Assembly: GCA_017934625.1 (NCBI GenBank)
Contig: JAGBJE010000100.1
Location: 1-32,187 of the forward strand
Source: Pseudobutyrivibrio sp.
GTDB lineage: Bacteria > Bacillota > Clostridia > Lachnospirales > Lachnospiraceae
Reading direction: 5' to 3'
Length of the DNA: 32,187 bases
Every line of letters begins with the position of its first letter. Position 1 is the first letter of the stretch. This document shows positions 17,940-26,567 of this stretch, in pieces. Below the pieces are notes generated by a model, which saw only the letters and a program-made list of their open reading frames with translations, ran no database searches and had not been told where the DNA came from. Made by a program: the position numbers and the translations under genes.

Positions 17940-18027
17940 TCCCTTTAATATATAATAAATTCCCCAAAGGGAAATTAGAGCCCAATTTGTTCATTATTTC
18001 ACAAACTATACTATACCACAAATTATA
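17940..18027 (-). promoter_or_regulatory. Leader of the ech operon with possible promoter and hairpin
   Basis: A TATAAT (minus strand, 18027-18022) could be a -10 box, but no good -35 partner is present. Closer to echA, TCCCTTT (17972-17966 on the minus strand) can pair with AAAGGGA (17946-17940) across a 19-base AT-rich loop, ending about ten bases before the AGGAGG site. This could influence translation. The region is strongly AT-rich. Confidence 0.3.
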
Positions 18028-18083
18028 GGCTTCTGATTAGCTTTTACAGGTTTTTCACAGTTTTTATTTAGGTACAAAATAAG

Positions 18084-18129
18084 AAAACTGGGAACAGTAT
18101 TTTCAGTGTTGCCAAATACAATTCCCAGT
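18084..18129 (-). terminator. Terminator after the HD-GYP gene
   Basis: On the minus strand ACTGGGAATTGTATTT pairs with AAATACTGTTCCCAGT, 15 of 16 positions including one G-T pair, with an 11-base loop; TTTTCTTATTTT follows. It begins six bases beyond the stop codon and separates the HD-GYP gene from the ech operon. Confidence 0.88.
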
Positions 18130-18134
18130 AATTA

Positions 18135-19232
18135 TTAAATGCATGCACGTATGAACATTTCTGTACGCTCTCTAAGATCTATAAATGTGCCATCATCCAG
18201 CTTTACAAGGGGGCTGGATAAGGCTTTGTCATTTATCATGGTAATGATTCCACGACTGTTGTCTGAAAGCAAAACGCCTGTACCAATGTAAGACTCGGCT
18301 ATGTTCTTCAAAAATACCTGTAGTATATTTTGATCATATTTTGATTTGTCCTGTCTTTCAAATTGAGCTATAACCTCAAATGGACAAATACCAGCTCGAT
18401 AACATCTATCAGCCGTCATTGCGTCATAAACATCTGTTATAGCTACTATCTTGGCAAATGGGCTAATAAAATCCTTTGTCAGGCCATATGGATAACCGCT
18501 TCCATCGTTTCTTTCATGATGCTGCAAGGCTGCCAGCTTTATTCGCCTATCTATTTCCGAATCGCTCAAAAGATTGTATCCAAGTATTGGATGCTCCGCC
18601 ATTCGGCCATATTCTTCAGCAGTAAGTGGTCCCTTTTTGGTAAGTATCTTCTGAGGAACAAGAGATTTTCCTATATCATGATACAGTCCACACATGGTTA
18701 ATACATCAAGCTCTGTTTTATCTGTAATTCCCAACCAACCACCACAGACTCTGGCAATAATTGCTACATTCACTGAATGTTTATAGGTACTGGTATCAAT
18801 TTCTTGTATATTAAGCATCATAGCCATTATACCCAGTCCAGTAGAATGCTCCTCAAAAACTGTATGTATATCCTCTAAAAGCTTTTCATCTTTAAGAGCT
18901 CCTTGCCTTTTTACAAACTCGTCTAGTATTTCCTCCAGCTGGTCCGCGCATTTAAGATAAGCCTTCTTAAACGTCGCAAATTCCTTACTGTTAATTATTC
19001 TCCAGGATTGTGTTTCTCCTATAAACTCATCCGGTGCTTCCAACTGGTATTTTTCAACAGCTTCATCTTTGTCTTGGATAGAAAGAGTCCTAATTCCATA
19101 ATAACTGACATGTAATAGCTGCTGCGCTGTTATTGAAGTTCCAGCTTCAGCCAATAGCTGTCCTCTAGGACTGATTATGTTTTCTGCCAGTATCATTCCA
19201 GGCTTAATTTCTGCTACCTCAACACGTTTCAT
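18135..19232 (-). CDS. HD-GYP domain protein (cyclic-di-GMP phosphodiesterase family)
   Basis: 365 residues. An N-terminal region (1-60) resembles the DUF3391-type domain often found before HD-GYP. The HD-GYP domain has H152, H185-D186 (YHDIGK), H214, H238-H239, the GSGYP motif at 244-248, and D267 (ITDVYDAMTADR). These metal-binding and signature residues look complete, so hydrolysis of c-di-GMP to GMP is likely. No membrane segment. AAAGGA lies ten bases before the ATG. The gene is monocistronic, with terminators on both sides. No clear promoter was identified in the 85 bases upstream; TACAAT near 19278 is a weak candidate. Confidence 0.92.
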   Translation of the reverse strand: MKRVEVAEIKPGMILAENIISPRGQLLAEAGTSITAQQLLHVSYYGIRTLSIQDKDEAVEKYQLEAPDEFIGETQSWRIINSKEFATFKKAYLKCADQLEEILDEFVKRQGALKDEKLLEDIHTVFEEHSTGLGIMAMMLNIQEIDTSTYKHSVNVAIIARVCGGWLGITDKTELDVLTMCGLYHDIGKSLVPQKILTKKGPLTAEEYGRMAEHPILGYNLLSDSEIDRRIKLAALQHHERNDGSGYPYGLTKDFISPFAKIVAITDVYDAMTADRCYRAGICPFEVIAQFERQDKSKYDQNILQVFLKNIAESYIGTGVLLSDNSRGIITMINDKALSSPLVKLDDGTFIDLRERTEMFIRACI

Positions 19233-19316
19233 CTAGACTCATTCCTTTCTGAATTGCCGTTACTCCACTACTGTATTGTACAGTTTAATAGTTAAATTTC
19301 TGTGAAATATGTAAAT

Positions 19317-19345
19317 AAAAAAAGGCTTCTCCCTATGGGAGAAGC
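19317..19345 (-). terminator. Terminator of the nucleoside transporter operon, built from repeat copy 2
   Basis: GCTTCTCCC-ATA-GGGAGAAGC followed by CC... and seven Ts on the minus strand. It is the inner hairpin of the palindromic repeat at 19323-19370, so the repeat itself serves as the terminator, about 100 bases past the last permease gene. Confidence 0.8.
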
Positions 19346-19370
19346 TGTCACCGCAGGTGACTGATGAGGG
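19323..19370 (-). repeat. Palindromic intergenic repeat, CCCTCATC family, copy 2a
   Basis: Read on the minus strand it is CCCTCATCAGTC, then ACC-TGC-GGTGAC, then the CTTCTCCC/GGGAGAAG hairpin. It matches copy 1 at 1235-1286 except for the terminal loop. Confidence 0.85.
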
Positions 19371-19386
19371 ATGTATGTAAAATTGC

Positions 19387-19434
19387 CCCTCATCCGTCTG
19401 CTGCGCAGACACCTTCCCCCAGAGGGGGAAGGCT
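19387..19434 (+). repeat. Palindromic intergenic repeat, CCCTCATC family, copy 2b (variant)
   Basis: Starts CCCTCATCCGTC, then GTCTGC-TGC-GCAGAC, then CCTTCCCCC-AGA-GGGGGAAGG. Same head and layout as copy 2a, but with different, still fully paired stems. Copies 2a and 2b point away from each other across 16 bases. The last hairpin also occurs alone at 12732-12756. Confidence 0.82.
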
Positions 19435-19442
19435 CTTTTATT

Positions 19443-20396
19443 CTATCTCTGTCCCTTATCGTATGGGATACCCTCAGCCTTTGGAGCTCGAGAGTTCTGA
19501 GATGTAAATGCAAGTACAATAAGTGAAACGATGTATGGGAACATATTGTAAACTGTTCCAGATATTGGAAGTGCATGTAAGAATCCAATACCCATATATA
19601 CATTTGAAAGTGATCTAAACAATGCAAAAAGCACTGCAGACCAAGCGATACGCTCTGGCTTCCACTGACCAAAAATCATAACAGCGAGGGCAAGGAAACC
19701 TGCACCAGCTACACCGTAATCGAAGTGCCATGTTGAGTTAGCAGCACAGATGTAGATGATACCACCAAGACCGCCAAGGAAACCTGACATAAGTACACCG
19801 ATGTAACGCATAGCGTAAACATTGATACCTACTGAATCAGCTGCCTGTGGATGCTCACCGCAAGCACGAATACGAAGTGCAAGCTTTGTCTTGTAGAAGA
19901 ATACGATTGCACATACAAGAAGAATTGCTGCAACTACGATAAACCAGCTGATCTGAAGCTTACCAATGTAAAATACAAAAGCATCATGGCCCCTTACATA
20001 ATCAAGCTTTGCAGAGAAATCTGCACCGTTTGAACGTACTGTATTGAAGGCCTTGATAATAACTGTTGCCGCTGCTGTAGCAAGCATGTTAACCGCAGTA
20101 CCAATCAAGGTTTGGTCTGCCTTGAAATTGATACACGCAACTGCTATCAAAAGTGACGAAAGCATTCCAGCAGCTGCAGATGCTAAAAGTGTAAGCACAA
20201 TAATTGTAAACCTTGATGCATCGCTTGGAAGAAGAACCATTACCATGGCACCTGCCATAGCACCAAATACCATGATTCCTTCAAGTCCAAGGTTGATGAT
20301 ACCGCTTCGCTCTGAGAACATACCACCCAAAGCCACAAGAATAAGTACTGCCGAGAAAATAAGTGTATATTGAATAAGTAATAATAATCCAGACAT
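19443..20396 (-). CDS. BMP-family nucleoside ABC transporter permease 2
   Basis: 317 residues with about eight to nine membrane segments. GGMFSERSGIINLGLEGIMVFGAM (24-47) is the signature of the second permease of BMP-type ABC importers (YufQ/NupQ-like, branched-chain permease superfamily). It forms the membrane channel together with the product of the preceding gene, which ends three bases before this ATG. AGGAGG lies at the end of that gene. Such systems import nucleosides such as guanosine. The exact substrate here is inferred from the family and from nearby cdd and deoC. Confidence 0.92.
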   Translation of the reverse strand: MSGLLLLIQYTLIFSAVLILVALGGMFSERSGIINLGLEGIMVFGAMAGAMVMVLLPSDASRFTIIVLTLLASAAAGMLSSLLIAVACINFKADQTLIGTAVNMLATAAATVIIKAFNTVRSNGADFSAKLDYVRGHDAFVFYIGKLQISWFIVVAAILLVCAIVFFYKTKLALRIRACGEHPQAADSVGINVYAMRYIGVLMSGFLGGLGGIIYICAANSTWHFDYGVAGAGFLALAVMIFGQWKPERIAWSAVLFALFRSLSNVYMGIGFLHALPISGTVYNMFPYIVSLIVLAFTSQNSRAPKAEGIPYDKGQR

Positions 20397-20399
20397 TTC

Positions 20400-21536
20400 T
20401 TACACCTCCTTCTTTGCAGTATTGGCCGGCTCAGCATTGGCGTTAACCTTTACCTTACCTGGTCTGTTAAGTATTGTCTTGAAGAACAATACGAATCCGC
20501 ATAAGTAAATGATGATTGCAATCATAAGGTCTGCAACCTGTGGATTGTAGTAGTTTGTGTTGAGGTACTGACCACCAAGTGTGATGTACTCAACAAATAA
20601 ACCAGCAAATATTGTTCCAATTGGGTTAAGACCACCAAGGAATGCAACAGCAATACCTGTGAATCCCATACCTGGAACTGAAGATGCAATTTTGTAATGC
20701 TCAATACCTGTTAAGTAGAAAAGGCCTGCTGCCATACCAGCAATAGCTCCTGAAATAAGGAGTGTAAGCATAATATTTCTCTTAGCATTCATACCTGCAT
20801 ATTTTGCAGCTTCTTTATTATGACCTGTAGCCTTAAGCTCGTAACCAAAGGTTGTCTTGTTAAGAACAACAAGAATTACGATTGCAACGATAATTGTAAG
20901 TGGAATAGCTATTGTCATATACTGATTTCCACCAAAGAAATCCTGCATAAAGCCTGGTAATAAGCCTGAAGGGTTAACCTCAGAAATTTCGTAAGTCTCT
21001 GACTTACTCTGGTTCATACATGCCTCGCCACCAAGAATGATATTACAGATGTATAAGCCAATCCAGTTAAGCATGATACCTGCAATAACTTCGTTTACAT
21101 TGAAGTATGCCTTAAAGATACCTGCGATAAGTCCCCAAATGCCACCTGCTACAATAGCTGCAAGTAAGCAGAAGAACCAATTCCATCCAAGTGCAAGTGA
21201 AGTATAAAGGCTGGCAATAATACCAACTGCATACTGTCCTGCTGCACCGATGTTAAATAAACCTGCCTTATAAGCAAATAAGATTGCTTCGGCACAAAGA
21301 ATAACTGGCACTGAGTTTACAAGGAATGAACCCATGTATTTCATTAACGTCTTAGAGCTAGCTACTCTATATTTAAAGAAGTTGGTTAGGATAGCTCCCA
21401 TACCCTCTGAGGCATGTTCAGCATTCATAAACCAAAGAATAATAAATCCAATTATGATACCAAGTACTGCACATAAAACTGAAGCAAGTAATGTCTGTAC
21501 TCCTGGTCTTTTGAAAAAGCTCTCTTTTGTTTGCAT
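20400..21536 (-). CDS. BMP-family nucleoside ABC transporter permease 1
   Basis: 378 residues with about nine to ten membrane segments. Motifs such as AYKAGLFNIGAAGQYAVG and YFNVNEVIAGIMLNWIGLY are typical of the first permease of this transporter class (YufP/NupP-like). Its ATG shares a base with the end of the ATPase gene, so translation is coupled. The C-terminal tail is polar and Ala/Asn-rich. Confidence 0.92.
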   Translation of the reverse strand: MQTKESFFKRPGVQTLLASVLCAVLGIIIGFIILWFMNAEHASEGMGAILTNFFKYRVASSKTLMKYMGSFLVNSVPVILCAEAILFAYKAGLFNIGAAGQYAVGIIASLYTSLALGWNWFFCLLAAIVAGGIWGLIAGIFKAYFNVNEVIAGIMLNWIGLYICNIILGGEACMNQSKSETYEISEVNPSGLLPGFMQDFFGGNQYMTIAIPLTIIVAIVILVVLNKTTFGYELKATGHNKEAAKYAGMNAKRNIMLTLLISGAIAGMAAGLFYLTGIEHYKIASSVPGMGFTGIAVAFLGGLNPIGTIFAGLFVEYITLGGQYLNTNYYNPQVADLMIAIIIYLCGFVLFFKTILNRPGKVKVNANAEPANTAKKEV

Positions 21537-23074
21537 TACTTAGCCTCCCTTCTATCATCACGCTTAGCGCCTGACATATATAATCCTAATTCCTGAAGAG
21601 TGGTCTTCTTAGGGTCTACCTCACCTACGATTTCACCCTCATACATAACTAAGATTCTATCTGAGAGGTTCATAACCTCGTCTAATTCAAGGGAAACAAG
21701 AAGGATTGCCTTGCCAGCATCTCTTTCTTTAACAATTTCCTTATGGATATACTCAATAGCGCCAACATCAAGACCTCTAGTAGGCTGAACCGCAATAAGA
21801 AGCTCATGCTCTCTGTCCATCTCGCGGGCAACAATTGCCTTCTGCTGGTTACCACCAGACATAGAACGGACCTTTGTGATAGCACCCTGACCTGAACGTA
21901 CATCAAATGCGTTTGCCAATCGGTCTGAATATGCACGCATTTCCTTTTTCTTAATCATTCCACCCTTTTGGAAGGCTGGCTCAAAATATCTCTGAAGAAT
22001 CATGTTCTCTTCAAGAGAATAATCAAGAACAAGACCATGTTTATGTCTATCCTCTGGAATATGGCTCATACCATGGGTGTTCTTATAACGGATAGATTTT
22101 TTAGTAATATCTTCGCCGCACAATGTAATCTTTCCGCTAGAAATGTCATCAAGTCCTGTAAGCGCCCCAACAAACTCTGTCTGACCATTTCCATCAATAC
22201 CTGCTATACAAACTATTTCACCAGCGCGTACGTTGAATGAAACATTGTGAACTGAGTCATTAGAATGAATCTTACTCTTAACGCAAACGTTCTCAACCTT
22301 AAGGACTTCGTTAGTAGGCTTTGCCTCTTCCTTATCAACAGCAAACTTAACGTTACGTCCAACCATCATTGAAGAAAGCTCTTCCTTGGTAGTGTCAGCA
22401 ACATCAACTGTACCAATGTACTTACCCTTTCTAAGGATTGAGCATCTGTCTGCTACTTCCATGATTTCGTTGAGCTTGTGAGTGATAAATAAGATTGATT
22501 TACCCTCAGCTGCTAAATCCTTCATGATTTTCATAAGCTCATCAATTTCCTGTGGTGTAAGAACTGCAGTAGGCTCATCGAAAATAAGAATATCATTATC
22601 TCTGTAGAGCATCTTAAGAATCTCTACACGCTGTTGCATACCAACAGTGATATCTTCAATAAGTGCATCAGGATCAACCTTAAGATTATACTTATTAGAT
22701 AAATCCATTACCTTTTTTCTAGCCTCAGCCTTTGTTAAAAAGCCAAACTTGCTAGGCTCAGAACCTAAAATGATGTTATCTAATACACTAAAGATATCAA
22801 CCAACATAAAGTGCTGGTGAACCATACCAATACCTAAATCTGTAGCATCATTTGGGTTGTTAATTTTTACTTCCTTGCCATCCTTTTTGATGACACCCTT
22901 TTCCGGTGTATAAAGTCCGAATAAAACACTCATAAGTGTAGACTTACCGGCACCATTCTCCCCGAGAAGTGCATGAATCTCACCACGTTTCAATTGCAAA
23001 GTAATGTCGTCATTTGCAATGATGCCCGGGAATTCTTTTGTGATATGCAGCATCTCAATTACGTAATCTTCCAT
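21536..23074 (-). CDS. BMP-family nucleoside ABC transporter, double ATP-binding protein
   Basis: 512 residues with two ABC domains. Domain 1 has Walker A GENGAGKS (38-45), a degenerate signature VGMQQ (144-148) and Walker B IFDEP (164-168). Domain 2 has a degenerate Walker A GIDGNGQT (292-299), a good signature SGGNQQ (406-411) and AVQPTRGLD (428-436), where Gln replaces the catalytic acid. This asymmetry is usual for sugar/nucleoside-type double ATPases (RbsA, YufO). The ribosome site is weak (AAAGGG). The 200-base gap before it contains two terminators, so it probably relies on readthrough or a weak internal promoter. Confidence 0.94.
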   Translation of the reverse strand: MEDYVIEMLHITKEFPGIIANDDITLQLKRGEIHALLGENGAGKSTLMSVLFGLYTPEKGVIKKDGKEVKINNPNDATDLGIGMVHQHFMLVDIFSVLDNIILGSEPSKFGFLTKAEARKKVMDLSNKYNLKVDPDALIEDITVGMQQRVEILKMLYRDNDILIFDEPTAVLTPQEIDELMKIMKDLAAEGKSILFITHKLNEIMEVADRCSILRKGKYIGTVDVADTTKEELSSMMVGRNVKFAVDKEEAKPTNEVLKVENVCVKSKIHSNDSVHNVSFNVRAGEIVCIAGIDGNGQTEFVGALTGLDDISSGKITLCGEDITKKSIRYKNTHGMSHIPEDRHKHGLVLDYSLEENMILQRYFEPAFQKGGMIKKKEMRAYSDRLANAFDVRSGQGAITKVRSMSGGNQQKAIVAREMDREHELLIAVQPTRGLDVGAIEYIHKEIVKERDAGKAILLVSLELDEVMNLSDRILVMYEGEIVGEVDPKKTTLQELGLYMSGAKRDDRREAK

Positions 23075-23169
23075 CGCAATAAACCCTTTCTTTTGTGATA
23101 GTTACAATTGGCGCTTATTAACTATCTATTTGCTGATAATGCTCTCCCCTATATGAACAGCAAAACCAT

Positions 23170-23195
23170 AAAAAACATCACGTATGACCATGATG
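23170..23195 (-). terminator. Second terminator between lipoprotein and ATPase genes
   Basis: On the minus strand CATCATG-GTCATA-CGTGATG (seven pairs, one G-T) is followed by six Ts. It is weaker than the upstream hairpin at 23219-23248. Confidence 0.6.
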
Positions 23196-23218
23196 AATTT
23201 TAAACCCTTGCTATTCTT

Positions 23219-23248
23219 AAAAAAAGGGAGGGATGTTTAATCCCTCCC
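23219..23248 (-). terminator. First terminator after the BMP lipoprotein gene
   Basis: GGGAGGGAT-TAAAC-ATCCCTCCC followed by seven Ts on the minus strand, 27 bases past the stop codon. A small palindrome GTAAAG-T-CTTTAC (23256-23268) lies between the stop and this hairpin. Strong termination here would make much more binding protein than transporter. Confidence 0.92.
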
Positions 23249-23274
23249 TCTTAATGTAAAGACTTTACGGGCAT

Positions 23275-24444
23275 TTAGTGAATATTATCATATTCCTTAA
23301 CAGAAATCTCAGTAGCTGGCATCTTCTCTGTTGAGTTATCAACAGTGATTGTACCATCATATAACTGACCAACAAGTGTCTTGTAGTCATCTACTGTGAA
23401 GTTCTTCATTGACCATGTGTCTGTAGGAAGCTGTACATAGTTTACTGAAGGATCTGTACCTGATACGATACCAAGGTTCTCGATCTTTCCAGCATAGTTA
23501 GACCAGTTACCTGCAAGTAAGTCTGTAAGTGTAGACTGTACTGTAGGAGCAAGACCCTTCATAGCTGAAGTGATGCAAAGATCATCTGTACCATACTGGT
23601 TAGCAATTGTACCAGACTGATCAGAGTCAACACCGATAACCTTACCATCTACCTTCTGAGCTGCCTCGCAAGCTGATGTGTAGATACCACCACCACAAGC
23701 GAATACAACTTCTGTACCATTTGAATACCATGTATCCATCTGAGCTGTGATAGCCTCATCACCGAAGAACTGGCCACCATATACATAGTTAACCTGAACA
23801 TCTGAAGCATTACCAAGCTCTACTGCTGCATCGTTACATCCCTGAACGAAACCATATCCGTAACGAATAACAGCTGGAACTGCCATACCGCCAAGGAAAC
23901 CAAGCTTTGTGTAGCCTTCCTTAACAGCTGCGTAACCTGCCATGTAACCAGCAAGCTCTTCCTGGTATGTGAATGAGCAAACATTCTCAGGAAGTGTATA
24001 ATCACCAAAGTCTCCTTCGCCACAGTCAAGAGCGATAATTGTTACGTTAGGATAATCCTCAGCAACAGCCTTGATCATGTTAGCAAATAAGTAACCTGGA
24101 ACTACAATTACATTGTAACCATCAGCTACAGCGTTCTCAAATGATGAAATACGAGCATCATCAGAATCTGCTGTTGGCTTGTAGTACTGGAACTCAACAC
24201 CGTTCTCATCTGCAAATGCCTTAGCAGCCTCGTAAGTTGTCTGGTTGAATGACATATCTGTGATATCACCAGAGTCTGTAATCATTGCGACCTTATAATC
24301 GCTATTTGTTGCTGCATCTGCAGCCCCCTCATCTGTTGTTGCTGGCGCAGAAGCTGAATCATCGCTAGATGATGAACCACAGCCAACAAACATAGTAGCT
24401 ACCATTGAAGCTACAAGAAGTACGCTTAATAACTTCTTTTTCAT
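23275..24444 (-). CDS. BMP-family nucleoside-binding lipoprotein
   Basis: 389 residues. A lipoprotein signal (MKKKLLSVLLVASMVATMFVGC) ends at Cys22, followed by a Ser/Asp/Ala-rich linker (23-48). The mature part (MITDSGDITDMSFNQTTYEAA; VVPGYLF; ALDCGEGD; GVDSDQSG) matches the Bmp/PnrA/TmpC family, which binds purine nucleosides outside the membrane and delivers them to the permeases. AGGAGG lies nine bases upstream of the chosen ATG. It has its own promoter at 24497-24524. Confidence 0.94.
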   Translation of the reverse strand: MKKKLLSVLLVASMVATMFVGCGSSSSDDSASAPATTDEGAADAATNSDYKVAMITDSGDITDMSFNQTTYEAAKAFADENGVEFQYYKPTADSDDARISSFENAVADGYNVIVVPGYLFANMIKAVAEDYPNVTIIALDCGEGDFGDYTLPENVCSFTYQEELAGYMAGYAAVKEGYTKLGFLGGMAVPAVIRYGYGFVQGCNDAAVELGNASDVQVNYVYGGQFFGDEAITAQMDTWYSNGTEVVFACGGGIYTSACEAAQKVDGKVIGVDSDQSGTIANQYGTDDLCITSAMKGLAPTVQSTLTDLLAGNWSNYAGKIENLGIVSGTDPSVNYVQLPTDTWSMKNFTVDDYKTLVGQLYDGTITVDNSTEKMPATEISVKEYDNIH

Positions 24445-24496
24445 TCTTTCATTCCTCCTATATTTTGTTTCTTTAATTTAGAAACTCATAATATAA

Positions 24497-24524
24497 ATTA
24501 TATTGTATTTCATGATTTTTGCAA
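24497..24524 (-). promoter_or_regulatory. Promoter of the BMP lipoprotein gene
   Basis: On the minus strand TTGCAA (24524-24519), a 16-base spacer and TATAAT (24502-24497). Transcription would start near 24490, about 45 bases before the ATG. Confidence 0.68.
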
Positions 24525-24544
24525 GAACAATGATGACTTTGTGT

Positions 24545-25000
24545 CTATTTTATGTCCAAATTTTTAGGACCAAATCCATATGGTAAAATTTCTTTAAGCG
24601 TTTTTTCTACAATTTGTACATCTTCGGGCTGAATTTTGGTTAAATTATCTACATTTTTTACTTCAGCTAACAAAATTCTAAATGTATCAGGATCACCGAA
24701 CTCATTTAACACCTGTCGACATACACCACATGGTGCACAAAGTGGTAAATCCTTAAGGTTATCCATACCACCTACAACAGCAATTGCACTGAAATCGTAG
24801 TAGCCTTCGCTAACGGCCTTAAATACCGCTGTTCTCTCAGCACAGTTTGTTGGTGTATATCCTGCATTTTCTATATTACAGCCTTTAAAAACTGTTCCAT
24901 CCTTGCACAAAAGTGCCGCCCCAACCTTGTGGTGAGAATATGGTGTATAAGCCATTTCTCTAGCCTCCAAAGCCATTTTTACTAACTCAAAATCTGTCAT
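24545..25000 (-). CDS. cdd: Cytidine deaminase
   Basis: 151 residues from the ATG at 25000. It deaminates cytidine and deoxycytidine to uridine forms in the cytosol. Zinc ligands and the catalytic glutamate are visible as CAE (C53-E55 from this start) and PCGVC (two further cysteines). The ending ILPYGFGPKNL is typical. A GTG three codons upstream (25009) would also be in frame, but AGGTG sits six bases before the ATG. The ATG follows the stop of the TPR gene by one base, so translation is probably coupled to it. It links naturally to the nucleoside importer downstream. Confidence 0.94.
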   Translation of the reverse strand: MTDFELVKMALEAREMAYTPYSHHKVGAALLCKDGTVFKGCNIENAGYTPTNCAERTAVFKAVSEGYYDFSAIAVVGGMDNLKDLPLCAPCGVCRQVLNEFGDPDTFRILLAEVKNVDNLTKIQPEDVQIVEKTLKEILPYGFGPKNLDIK

Positions 25001-25001
25001 T

Positions 25002-26396
25002 TTATTCACCTACCTCTTTAGCATTAAGTGTAGTATCATCTGCCGCAATGTATACCTTTGCCTGCTTACCCCATTTATTCGAAGGATAAAGCTCAACCAC
25101 TCTCTCAAAGCACTCCAGTGCCAAATCATTCTGATCGGTCAAGCGATAGCAATCTCCTAATAAGAAAAGTGCTGCTCCATTGTTATAATTTTCATCAATA
25201 TCTACAACAGTCTTAAAATTAGTGATTGCACTCTCATAATTTTCTTCTGAATAGAAGTTATTTCCATCATCATAGTAGCCCTGCATGATAGCTGGTGAAA
25301 GAGCGGCGTAAAGTGTGTCATATGCCTGCTGTCCCTGCTCTCCAAGCACTTCTTTTGTAACAAGCTGTATGTACTGGCTAGCCGTAGCACTATCTCCAGA
25401 ACTGTAGTAGTTTTGTGCTGCGAAAAGATTATCGTAGGATGTGGCAACATCCTGCTTGTCATCATACGCACTTAAATCGTTCTTTAAGCTATCAATCTCT
25501 GCCTGTAAAGATTCCTTTTCAGAATTAGCCTCTGCAAGAGATTCGTTTAAAGCAAGAACAGTCTGGGAATTACCATCCTTAGCATTATCCTTAACAGTTG
25601 GAACCACTAAGAAAAAGCAAATCAAAAGTCCTAGAACAAGTCCTAAAAGTATATTCATAAGACTAGCTCTGGAATTATCCAGCATACTTCTGAAGGATTT
25701 CTCAGACATAACTACAGTATCATTTCCATCCATAAAGGATACTGTATCGTTTTTCTTTTTTCTTCTGCCAGTATTCTGTTCCTTTAATCTAGTCTTAACC
25801 TCATGAATGTAACGGATTGTCGTAGTGTTATTACCATCGATTTTAGCCGCCTGATTCAAAAGCTTTCTAGCATCTGCAAATTTAGATTCTTCTATGTACA
25901 GAAGCGCCAAAAGCTGGTGTGCTTTAACGAAATTAGAATTCTGGCTAATAACCTTCTTTAGCTGAATAATTGCAAGGTCTCTACTACCCGATTTACAATA
26001 TTCTACTGCCTGGTTGTATTTTTTGATTGTGGAATTTGTCTTATTCAAGAAGCCTGGAGCATTCTCTATTTCTGCCAAATATCTATCAGCATCAGGATTA
26101 TCCTCCTGCAGATTCTTCGAGATTACCCACTCATTCAAAGCCAACACAATCTCGCCAATCTGATAATAGCAAAGTCCCAATAAATTTCTTGCCCTAGTGT
26201 TATATTTATAATATTGGAGCGAAGATTTTAAAGATTCAATTGCACCTGACAAATCTTTGACCTTAGCCTTTTCCAAGCCTTGATTATAGAACACGTAAGA
26301 CGTGTATATGATTTGTTTATATAGCAAAATATCGGCGCCGCAATTGTAACAAACATTTTCGTTACCAACTTCGGCACCACACATAAAACACTGCAT
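25002..26396 (-). CDS. Zinc-ribbon and TPR-repeat protein with one membrane segment
   Basis: 464 residues. An N-terminal zinc ribbon (C3-x2-C6, C16-x2-C19) is followed by TPR repeats at about 34-200, a basic linker (RRKKK at 211-215), a single membrane segment at 247-267, a coiled coil at about 280-310 and more TPR-like repeats to the end (AAQNYYSSG; GNNFYSEENYESAI; LALECFERV). This would place the first TPR block in the cytosol and the second outside the cell. TPR proteins hold other proteins together; the partner is unknown. GGAG lies before the ATG. It follows the FapA-like gene and the 47-residue ORF, and runs into cdd. I do not recognise a named family beyond the domains. Confidence 0.85.
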   Translation of the reverse strand: MQCFMCGAEVGNENVCYNCGADILLYKQIIYTSYVFYNQGLEKAKVKDLSGAIESLKSSLQYYKYNTRARNLLGLCYYQIGEIVLALNEWVISKNLQEDNPDADRYLAEIENAPGFLNKTNSTIKKYNQAVEYCKSGSRDLAIIQLKKVISQNSNFVKAHQLLALLYIEESKFADARKLLNQAAKIDGNNTTTIRYIHEVKTRLKEQNTGRRKKKNDTVSFMDGNDTVVMSEKSFRSMLDNSRASLMNILLGLVLGLLICFFLVVPTVKDNAKDGNSQTVLALNESLAEANSEKESLQAEIDSLKNDLSAYDDKQDVATSYDNLFAAQNYYSSGDSATASQYIQLVTKEVLGEQGQQAYDTLYAALSPAIMQGYYDDGNNFYSEENYESAITNFKTVVDIDENYNNGAALFLLGDCYRLTDQNDLALECFERVVELYPSNKWGKQAKVYIAADDTTLNAKEVGE

Positions 26397-26421
26397 TTAT
26401 TATTCTCCACTAACTACTAAA

Positions 26422-26565
26422 CTATTTTGTCCCGTTATTCTGTGCTGTCATATTAAAAAGCAAGTCTGTTAAATCTGTTAAATCTCTTGCTTTAATATCA
26501 GCCTCCGCCTGTTCTACTTCAATAGCAGGCTCATACTTCTTAAGTTCTTCCTCAAAATCTATCAT
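26422..26565 (-). CDS. Small acidic 47-residue protein between FapA-like and TPR genes
   Basis: A short reading frame from ATG at 26565 to TAG at 26422. It begins MIDFEEELKKYEPAIEVEQA and ends LLFNMTAQNNGTK. It is acidic in its first half, has a predicted helical character, a repeated LTDLTDLL stretch, and no signal or membrane segment. The ribosome site GGTGGA overlaps the stop of the FapA-like gene, two bases before the ATG begins, which suggests coupled translation. No function is known to me. The tight spacing and clean frame make it likely to be real. Confidence 0.65.
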   Translation of the reverse strand: MIDFEEELKKYEPAIEVEQAEADIKARDLTDLTDLLFNMTAQNNGTK

Positions 26566-26567
26566 AC

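Noticed and set aside
19317-19434. CRISPR array
   Set aside because: The repeats are only two units, inverted to each other, with no spacers and no cas genes.
25001-25009. GTG start of cdd three codons upstream
   Set aside because: Spacing to the ribosome site is too short; the ATG at 25000 has proper spacing.
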